DNA of 5,294 nt, taken from UBA7396 sp034676185 (GTDB taxonomy: Bacteria > Patescibacteriota > Gracilibacteria > BD1-5 > UBA6164). Under the pieces are notes generated by a model, which was not told where the DNA came from, ran no database searches, and saw only the letters and a program-made list of their open reading frames with translations. Where the stretch lies: assembly GCA_034676185.1 (NCBI GenBank), contig JAUCCN010000033.1:1-5294 (forward strand), written 5' to 3'. The translations under genes and the position numbers were made by a program. Positions 1-5,294 of this stretch are shown here, in pieces; position 1 is the stretch's first letter; each line of letters starts with the position of its first letter.

Positions 1-285
1 AAAAAAGAAATTGCCATTATACCAAATAAATATTTAGATGAAGAAGATTTAGAAAATATTAAAAATCACTTCTCTAAATACAATATTTTGGAAGGAATTG
101 CTTTTAGTGAAGAACTCTATGATCTTGATTCAAAAAAAGAACTCAATTTTGAAAATATAAATCAACTTGATGAAGTAGTGAATAATATTGCCAATTATAT
201 TTTGAATTATAAAAGAAAATCAAAAGAAGAAATTGCAAAAAGAATTGAGTTTTTCGATACAAAAAAAAGAGAATTTTTACAATAA
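1..285 (+). CDS. C-terminal part of an unidentified protein, possibly ParA/MinD-like ATPase tail (5' partial)
   Basis: Frame 1 is open from the first base to a TAA at 283-285, giving 94 residues of a protein whose start lies upstream of the window. No TGA codon occurs in this piece. The fragment begins with a hydrophobic strand followed by an Asn-Lys (IAIIPNKYLD), an acidic helix, then a strand (NILEGIAFSEELYDL), and ends in a lysine/glutamate-rich helix. This order resembles the end of ParA/MinD-type P-loop ATPases, where an asparagine-containing strand is followed by a 'pip-x-d/s-x-x-L' strand and a final helix. The diagnostic Walker motifs would lie outside the window, so the family call is a guess. 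The coding call itself is firm. The gene converges on the recX-like gene 10 bp away, and its stop codon lies within the shared terminator hairpin. Confidence 0.8.
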   Translation, partial: KKEIAIIPNKYLDEEDLENIKNHFSKYNILEGIAFSEELYDLDSKKELNFENINQLDEVVNNIANYILNYKRKSKEEIAKRIEFFDTKKREFLQ

Positions 286-297
286 TTCTCTTTTTTT
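262..297. terminator. Two-way hairpin terminator between gene 1 and recX-like gene
   Basis: Arms 262-275 and 284-297 are complementary over 14 bp: seven A's plus GAGAATT pair with AATTCTC plus seven T's, with an 8-nt loop. On either strand the second arm ends in a U-tract, so it should stop transcription in both directions. The stop codons of both convergent genes (TAA 283-285 on plus, TAA 298-296 on minus) lie in or at the edge of the hairpin. Confidence 0.75.
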
Positions 298-871
298 ATA
301 GATATTTTTTTATTTCATTATATTGAAATCATTTTTGTAATAATTTTTGAATAAGTTTTTGTTTATCTAAATTTTTATTTTGTAATTTTTCTAACTCTTT
401 TTGTAAGTTTTCATCTTCTCATTCTTGAAATATATCTTCTATAATATTTTCTACCATTCCTCTATCTTCTGGTCTTTCTATTAATTTTTGTTTTATATAT
501 TGGATTGATTTTCAAGCATTTTTATAGTTCTCAATTTTTATAAAAAGTGATTTTTGATTCAAAAGACTTTTTCATTCTTCCAAAAAATCATTTTCTAAAA
601 TTTTTTGAATCAAACTTTTTTCAAATCATTTCTCAAGAAGTTTTCCTTTTATATATTTTAAATTTTTATTCCTCAAAAGATAGAGTCTTATTTTATCTCA
701 CGCAACTTGTTTATCATTTACAAGATGGGAAATATTCTCAAAAACTTTGAGTGATAATTCATTATTTTTTGATTTTTCATTTAATTTTTCAAGAAGTTTT
801 TTACTTGAAGGAAAATATCTAAAATAATACCAAAGTGCATAATTTTTTAGATTTTCAAAATTGTAGTTCAT
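296..871 (-). CDS. recX: RecX family regulatory protein
   Basis: Read with TGA as glycine, this is a 191-residue protein from ATG at 871 to TAA at 296. RecX proteins bind RecA and its filament and modulate recombination and the SOS response in the cytoplasm. The family is recognised by tandem three-helix repeats. Here the first repeat (about residues 5-55) has the typical ENLKNYALWYYFRYFPSSKK opening with LLEKL. The second (about 55-95) contains LVNDKQVAGDKIR and KYIKGKLLEKGFEKSLI. Further repeats follow (YIKQKLIER near 125), and the protein ends in LIQKLLQKGFQYNEIKKYL. Six glycines are encoded by TGA, including those of the two 'KGF' turns, which breaks the gene under the standard code. Length suits the family. 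No recA is in the window. No Shine-Dalgarno sequence precedes the start. The symbol rests on repeat pattern rather than strong motif identity. Confidence 0.75.
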
Positions 872-898
872 ATAATTTTTATATTAAAAAACATTTTT

Positions 899-904
899 AT
901 TATA
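899..904 (-). promoter_or_regulatory. Candidate -10 box for recX-like gene
   Basis: The minus strand reads TATAAT at 904-899, 27 bp upstream of the ATG at 871. A weak -35 candidate (TTTCAA, 927-922) lies 17 bp further upstream. In such AT-rich DNA a TATAAT match is weak evidence alone, but position and lack of other genes in the 133-bp divergent gap support it. Confidence 0.35.
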
Positions 905-921
905 TAGAAATACTTTAAAAC

Positions 922-948
922 TTGAAATTTTTTGTCACTTTTTATAAT
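922..948 (+). promoter_or_regulatory. Candidate promoter for the secreted Kazal/DUF333 protein
   Basis: The plus strand has TTGAAA at 922-927 (5 of 6 to the -35 consensus) and a perfect TATAAT at 943-948. The spacer is 15 bp, shorter than the usual 17. Transcription would start near 955, leaving about a 50-nt leader before the ATG at 1005. The leader is almost pure A/T and has no Shine-Dalgarno sequence. It overlaps the region of the divergent recX-like promoter. Confidence 0.35.
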
Positions 949-1004
949 GAAATAAGTTATGCATTATACAAACATATATATTTTAATTTTTAAATTTTTA
1001 TTAT

Positions 1005-2609
1005 ATGAAAAAATTAATTTTACTTTCTCTTGTATTATTTTCTTTTATGCAAGTACAAGCAGCAGATGAAATGGTAATGTGTACCATGGATGCAAAACAA
1101 TGTAGTGACTGATCTTTTGTAGGTAGAACTGGGCCAAATTGTGAATTTGTTTGTCCAAGCGAAACAGCAAAAGAAAATACTCAAAAAGCATGTACCAGAG
1201 AATATGCTCCAGTATGTGCTGAAATCCAAGTTCAATGTATCAAAGCACCTTGTCCTCCAATCCAAGAAACATTTTCAAATAAATGTGAAATGAAAAATAA
1301 TTCACTCGCAACTTTTTTACACACAGGAAGTTGTAAAGCTGATACTACACATGTAGGACTTCCAAATATGGCAGCTTCATATTGTGAAGAAAATGGATGA
1401 ACTTCAAAAATTACCACAAAAACTGATGGAAGCCAATATGGAATTTGTTATTTTGAAGATAATAGACAATGTGAAGAATGGGCTTTCTATAGATGAGAGT
1501 GTCCTTACGGTTGAAGAAAAATTACCGGATATATCTGAGAATATGCAAAATATTGTGCTATTACTGGAAATGAATTTGTAAACAAATGACAAGATAAAGA
1601 TGGAAATGATATTTGAGATTGTAAACTTTCATCTGGTGATGTTGTTGACGCAATAGAATTCTACGGATTATCAAGTGATGCAAATGAATATACTCATGTA
1701 GAAGATGAATGAGATATGATTATGTGTACTATGGAATACAATCCAGTTTGTGGAACTGATGGAAAAACATATGGAAATGCCTGTTCTGCGGGGAAAGTTT
1801 GAGTAAAATATCCTGGAACTTGTGTTTCTGCTAAATACGAAAAAGCGGTATATAAAGCTTGGCAAGAAACATCAGTAAAACATTTCTCAAAAGCTTCTTC
1901 TTTCATTACTACTCAAACATTAGAAAGAGTAATTAGAAATGCTGAAAAATTAGCCGCAAAAGCTGGTTTTGATTCTCAAAAATGAGCTATATTAAACTAT
2001 ATCTGATACCTTGCAAAAGATATGTTACATAAAAATATTTATGAAAAACATATTAAAACAAACATTTCTACTCTCTCTCCTATACAACCTGTTTTGTGAG
2101 GAAAATGGTATGTAACTCAAATTACTTGGCTTGATACTCATAATGCAAAAGTAGAATATGAAGATGGACATATTGTAGAAAATATGAAAATAAATATTTC
2201 TCTCAAAGATGGAAAAATACAAGTTACTGATTTAGAAAAAAGACTTGAAATACCAGGAAAATTTGATAATAAAGATATTATAATCAAACTAAAAGTTCCT
2301 ACTTCTTGGGAGGGAAAATATGCTTATAAATTTGTAAATGCTGGAGTTCTTCAATTTAATTTTAAATCAAATGGAGAATGAGAAAATATGTTATTTAACA
2401 TAAATATTCATACTGATGCTGATTGGAAAAAAGAAGAAGCAAATGGACTTTTAAATCTTACAAAAATCATGACTCTTTGAGGATATGTAGTTTCATACTC
2501 AAATGTACTTGATATGCCATTTACAAAAGATGAAAATATTAATTCTTATAGTTCAATGCTTGGAGATATAAACGAAATTGTAAAAAGTGTTGATTTGATT
2601 GTAAAATAA
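1005..2609 (+). CDS. Secreted modular protein with Kazal-type inhibitor and DUF333 domains
   Basis: With TGA as glycine (14 in-frame TGA) this is one 534-residue protein from ATG 1005 to TAA 2609. Residues 1-20 form a signal peptide (two lysines, hydrophobic core, VQAA cleavage site), so the product is exported. Modules in order: a Cys-rich motif at 26-50 (CTMDAKQCSDG, GRTGPNCEF); a Kazal-like module at 63-110 with six cysteines (YAPVCAE, ATFLHTGSC); a DUF333-type module at about 120-184 (YCEENGG, GICYFEDNRQCEEWAFYRGEC); and a clear Kazal module at 241-273 (YNPVCGTDGKTYGNAC, C241, C249, C260, C273). Kazal domains inhibit serine proteases; DUF333 has no known function. Residues 276-350 look helical, and 360-534 is an unrecognised, mostly beta-like region with no cysteines. 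The gene stands alone with its own promoter and terminator. Its last 84 codons recur, decayed, at 4108-4350. The true target of inhibition, if any, is unknown. Confidence 0.88.
2355..2609 (+). repeat. Direct repeat copy A: C-terminal coding segment of the secreted protein
   Basis: This segment (residues 451-534 plus stop) matches 4108-4350 in the same orientation. By hand alignment there are about 17 mismatches in 243 aligned positions (about 93% identity) and one 12-bp gap. An 80-nt stretch (2462-2541) is identical to 4215-4294. Confidence 0.93.
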
Positions 2610-2640
2610 TACTTTAATATATTTCCTAAATTATAAAAAA

Positions 2641-2692
2641 GGAAGAAAAAATAAAAAGTGAGACTAAAGTCTCACTTTTTATTTTTTCTTCC
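2641..2692. terminator. Perfect 25-bp inverted repeat, two-way terminator
   Basis: Arms 2641-2665 and 2668-2692 are exactly complementary over 25 bp with only two bases between them, so the practical loop is four or more bases. The GTGAGACT core is flanked by A-rich and T-rich arms, giving a U-tract on either strand. It ends the secreted-protein gene (stop 2609) on plus and the helicase gene on minus. The helicase stop codon and last lysine codons lie inside the arm. Confidence 0.88.
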
Positions 2693-3935
2693 TTCCATAA
2701 TATCTTTTTGGTTTTTCTGAAGATTTTTTTGGTTTTTGTTCTTTCATAGAAAATGTTCATAAAAATTCTCTTTCAACTATTTCTTCTTCTTTATATGAAG
2801 TATCACTTACTACTTCAAGTTTTTTATTGATTAATTTTTCAATAGCATCCAATCTCACTTTTTCCTCTTCTATACACATACTAATAGCAAGTCCAGACTT
2901 CCCTGCACGTGCTGTTCTTCCTATACGATGAACATAAACTTCAGCTTCTTTTGGAAGTGAATAATTCACGACACATGAAAGTCAATTTATATCAATTCAA
3001 CGTGAAGCGATATCAGTTGCAACCAGTACTTTTATTTCTCAAGATTTTATAGCTTTTATAGCTTTAGTTCTGGCATTTTGTGATCTATTTCTATGAATAT
3101 TATCTGCTTTTATTCAAGCTGATCTTACAAAACTCAGAACCAAATCTGTTTCCTCTTGAGTTCTCACAAACACAATTATACTTTCCAAATCTTTTCTTTT
3201 CACAATTTGTTGAAGTAATTGTCTTTTGCGTGATGAAGCGATATGATAAACTTTTTGAGTAATTGTATCAGTGGTACTTGCCTGAGGTTTTATAGTTATA
3301 GTTTCAGGATTTTTTAAAATACTTGCGGCTAATTCTTTGATAGGTGCTGGCATAGTCGCTGAAAAAAACAATGTTTGCCTGTGTTCTGGAATTCTTTTAA
3401 TTAATTTTTTGATATCTGGTAAAAATCCCATATCAAGCATTTTATCCGCTTCATCAAGTACAAATATTTCAACATACGAAAGTTTTATCACTCATTGCGT
3501 TATGAGATCTTCTAGTCTTCATGGTGTTGCTATGAGTATATCAACTCATTTTTCAATAGCTTTTATTTGATGGAAATCATTCACTCCACCAAAAATTGTT
3601 GTACATTTTAGGTTTGTATTTGTTGCATATGGTGCAAAAGTTTCTCCGATTTGAATAGCAAGTTCACGAGTTGGTGCAACGATTAAAGCTTGTATTTTTC
3701 TAGTAACTTTCGCATCTTTTCATTCTCTCTCTATTCTGAGATTATAAATATTTTGTAAAATTGGAAGTGTAAAAGCAAGGGTTTTTCAGCTTCCAGTTTG
3801 GGCTATTCACAAAATATCTTTTCCTTCTATTGCTAGGGGAATAACTTTTTCCTGAATTGGTGTTGGAGTGGTAAATTCAAGTTTTTCAAGCGCTTTATGA
3901 AGTGGTGGAATAATTGGTAAATCTTTAAAATTCAT
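2679..3935 (-). CDS. DEAD-box ATP-dependent RNA helicase, RhlE-like
   Basis: With TGA as glycine (11 in-frame TGA) this is a 418-residue protein from ATG 3935 to TAA 2679. It unwinds RNA duplexes using ATP in the cytoplasm; bacterial relatives act in ribosome assembly and RNA decay. All core motifs are present: Q motif TPTPIQ (23-28), motif I AQTGSGKT (45-52), PTRELA (88-93), GG (116-117), TPGR (137-140), DEAD (161-164), SAT (192-194), IVFVRT, VATDIASRGID (to 315) and HRIGRTARAG (336-345). The SQNARTKAI stretch before motif V and the order overall resemble the RhlE subfamily. The tail from about 390 is basic (lysine/arginine-rich), likely RNA binding. The Gly of GSGKT, TPGR and SRGID are all TGA codons, strong proof of the recoding. 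An oddity is IHRNRSQ, where relatives usually have IHGNKSQ. No Shine-Dalgarno sequence precedes the ATG. Confidence 0.95.
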
Positions 3936-4107
3936 ATATTTTTGTTAGTATTAAACTATGTATTGATTATGTAAAAACTGTGTTTAAAAAAATTAAATCA
4001 GTATTATCCCTATATTTTCCAAGTCATGATTGTTTTCTATAGTAATTTTTATATTCATCTTAGTTATTATATTCAAGTAAATTATTAGTCAACTACTCTA
4101 TGCTTAA
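3936..4107. other. Gene-free AT-rich spacer
   Basis: This 172-bp stretch lies between the helicase start and the truncated repeat. I see no coding frame, tRNA or strong hairpin. It should contain the helicase promoter on the minus strand, but no convincing -35/-10 pair stands out. Its right edge is the breakpoint of homology with the secreted-protein gene. Confidence 0.5.
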
Positions 4108-4350
4108 TTCAATTTTAAATCAAATGAAGAATGAGAAAATATCTTATTTAATATAAATATTCATACTGATGCTGATTGGAAAAAAGAAAAAGCAAATAGA
4201 TTATTAAATATGATAAAAATCATGACTCTTTGAGGATATGTAGTTTCATACTCAAATGTACTTGATATGCCATTTACAAAAGATGAAAATATTAGTAATT
4301 ATAGTTCAATGCTTGGAGATATTAATGAAATAGTAAAAAGTGTAAAATAA
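4108..4350 (+). pseudogene. Truncated duplicate of the secreted protein's C-terminus
   Basis: An 81-codon open stretch ending in TAA 4348-4350 encodes FNFKSNEEGENILFNINI onward, matching residues 451-534 of the secreted Kazal/DUF333 protein. A TAA (4105-4107) lies directly upstream in the same frame, and homology stops at about the same point, so signal peptide, Kazal and DUF333 modules are all absent. The first in-frame ATG is at 4210 and would leave 46 residues with no visible ribosome binding site. About 14 codons differ from the parent, 8 changing the amino acid, and a 12-bp in-frame deletion removes DLIV or equivalent near the end. The deletion is bounded by short GT repeats, as expected for slippage. 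It is most simply the remnant of a lost paralogue. A short expressed peptide cannot be excluded. Confidence 0.85.
4108..4350 (+). repeat. Direct repeat copy B: partner of 2355-2609
   Basis: Same-orientation copy of the 3' end of the secreted-protein gene, about 1.75 kb downstream of copy A with the helicase gene between them. The 80-nt identical core is at 4215-4294. No terminal inverted repeats or target-site duplication were seen at its edges, so it does not look like a mobile element. Confidence 0.93.
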
Positions 4351-4359
4351 AACTTTGAA

Positions 4360-4394
4360 ATAAAAAAATACCTGAATTTCAGGTATTTTTTTAT
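4360..4394. terminator. Two-way hairpin terminator after the pseudogene
   Basis: Arms 4360-4375 and 4379-4394 are complementary over 16 bp with a 3-nt gap. The core is TACCTGA/TCAGGTA flanked by seven A's and seven T's, so a U-tract follows on both strands. The dehydrogenase stop codon (TAA, 4393-4391) lies within the right arm. It serves the minus-strand gene and the remnant on plus, suggesting the remnant kept its original 3' terminator. Confidence 0.85.
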
Positions 4395-5294
4395 TGTAAA
4401 CTTATCTTGAGAATTTTATCACTTCCATATTTTTCATTTCACCTTCCATCTTTATTTGAAGTCAGAATATATAAATTATTATCTGGTCAAACTATTGCAT
4501 CTCTGAGTCTTCCGTATTCTTTGGTAAGAAAATCTTCTTGATGTAATACTTTCCAAGTATTATTTTGTTTTTCTAGTGTGGCAACAATTATTTTTTCTGA
4601 TTTTAAAGTAGTAATAAAAACTTTATCGTGCCAAAATGTCATTCCAGCTGGTGGGATAGAAGTATTTTCTGAATAAATCAGTGGATTTTGATACGTATCT
4701 GAATATCAAGTTACTTTTGGCCATCCATAATTTCCGCGTGGAATTATAAAATCTAAAACTCTATCTCTATTCATCAGTCCAAATTCTCCGGTTGGGCCAT
4801 GACTTGATGCAAATAAATCTCAAGAATTTGATTCAAAAGCAATTCATTGTGGATTTCTTAGTCAATAAGCAAATATTCTTGAATTTGGGAAAGGATTGTC
4901 TTCAGGAATACTTCCATCATTATTTACTCTGAGAATTTTTCAAGCAAGGTTTCAAAAATTTTGAGCATTATTTGGAGTGGAAGCATCTCAAGTCGTGATG
5001 TAGAGTTTTTTATCTGGTCAAAACTTGATTCTTCCACCATTATGATATCTATTTCAAGGAATATTATCAAGAATTATTTTGTCTTCTGTAAGTGTTTCTC
5101 CAGTATCTATAAGTCTCACTATTTTATTTTTCAAAACTCTATTCTCTGAATAGGTATACATAATATAAATGTATTTATTTTGTTCAAAATCTGGATCTTT
5201 TTCAATTCACATAAGTCATCATTCCCCTATTTCATGAGAAGAAACTTGAAAATATGGTTCTTTTTGAGTTTGTCAGTTTGATATTTTCAAAATA
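4391..5294 (-). CDS. PQQ-dependent sugar dehydrogenase (glucose/sorbosone dehydrogenase family), N-terminus outside window
   Basis: With TGA as glycine (15 in-frame TGA) the minus strand is open from the window edge to TAA at 4391, giving 300 residues. The family folds as a six-bladed beta-propeller that oxidises aldose sugars using PQQ, usually outside the cytoplasmic membrane. Visible family motifs, numbered from the window edge: EGGLMGIEKDPDF (24-36); HNGGRIKFGPDKKLYITTGD (84-103), where H84 aligns with the catalytic histidine of soluble glucose dehydrogenases; GNLAGKILRVNNDGSIPEDN; YGLRNPQGIAFE; HGPTGE; PRGNYGWP; and near the end YGRLRDAIVGPDNNLYIL. The signal peptide and first blade would be upstream and cannot be checked. 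No PQQ synthesis gene is in view, and such reduced genomes usually lack one, so cofactor supply and actual substrate are open. Start is not visible. Confidence 0.92.

Noticed and set aside
547..750. 67-codon plus-strand ORF
   Set aside because: It is antisense to the recX-like gene, which is clearly coding once TGA is read as Gly. The peptide is Phe/Leu-rich, as expected from the complement of Lys/Glu-rich coding.
1384..1581. 65-codon plus-strand ORF in another frame
   Set aside because: It lies within the secreted-protein gene, whose own frame gives the DUF333 motif across the same bases.
1035..1906. Minus-strand ORFs at 1035-1265, 1232-1417, 1404-1592, 1671-1865 and 1694-1906
   Set aside because: All are antisense to the secreted Kazal/DUF333 gene, overlap each other and show no family features.
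2184..2381. Short plus-strand ORF with its own ATG
   Set aside because: It is an internal piece of the secreted protein, cut off by a TGA that encodes glycine, not a separate gene.
1005..2609. Mycoplasma-type code (UGA = Trp) or a string of nonsense mutations
   Set aside because: TGA falls at glycine positions of conserved motifs, TGG is used for Trp, and the same pattern holds in all four genes, so neither explanation fits.
3080..3570. Plus-strand ORFs at 3080-3262 and 3337-3570
   Set aside because: They are antisense to the helicase core motifs.
2355..4350. Mobile element bounded by the direct repeats
   Set aside because: The 'cargo' is a housekeeping-type helicase on the opposite strand. 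No transposase, terminal inverted repeats or target duplications were seen. The repeats are coding sequence of one gene.
4961..5149. 62-codon plus-strand ORF
   Set aside because: It is antisense to the catalytic-histidine region of the sugar dehydrogenase.
1..5294. CRISPR array or tRNA/rRNA gene
   Set aside because: No regularly spaced short repeats and no cloverleaf or conserved rRNA segments were found on either strand.

Overview
The window is very AT-rich DNA from a bacterium that reads UGA as glycine (genetic code 25). This points to the CPR/Patescibacteria lineages Absconditabacteria (SR1) or Gracilibacteria (BD1-5/GN02); the sequence here does not separate the two. About 46 in-frame TGA codons interrupt four otherwise clear genes. 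Many sit at invariant glycines of known motifs: GSGKT, TPGR and SRGID of a DEAD-box helicase, and conserved glycines of a sugar dehydrogenase. TGG still serves for tryptophan, so this is not the mycoplasma code. All six visible stops are TAA. Standard-code ORF calling breaks every one of the four genes into short pieces.

Layout: (1) 1-285 (+), the 3' end of an unidentified gene, possibly a ParA/MinD-like ATPase tail. (2) 296-871 (-), a RecX-family protein, convergent with gene 1 and sharing a hairpin terminator with it. (3) 872-1004, a short divergent promoter region. (4) 1005-2609 (+), a secreted, cysteine-rich, modular protein with Kazal-type inhibitor modules, a DUF333 module and a large uncharacterised C-terminal region. 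(5) 2641-2692, a 25-bp perfect inverted repeat acting as a two-way terminator. (6) 2679-3935 (-), an RhlE-like DEAD-box RNA helicase. (7) 3936-4107, a spacer with no gene. (8) 4108-4350 (+), a decayed partial duplicate of the last 84 codons of the secreted protein gene. (9) 4360-4394, another two-way hairpin. (10) 4391 to beyond 5294 (-), a PQQ-dependent soluble glucose dehydrogenase / sorbosone dehydrogenase family protein without its N-terminus.

The genes do not form one operon or pathway. They alternate in strand, and each convergent junction has a hairpin that carries the stop codon of at least one gene. The most distinctive content is the secreted Kazal/DUF333 protein and the stray copy of its C-terminus about 1.7 kb downstream. 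In a lineage thought to live attached to other bacteria, a secreted protease-inhibitor-like protein could act at the cell surface or host interface, but that is inference. No CRISPR array, RNA gene or insertion sequence is visible.
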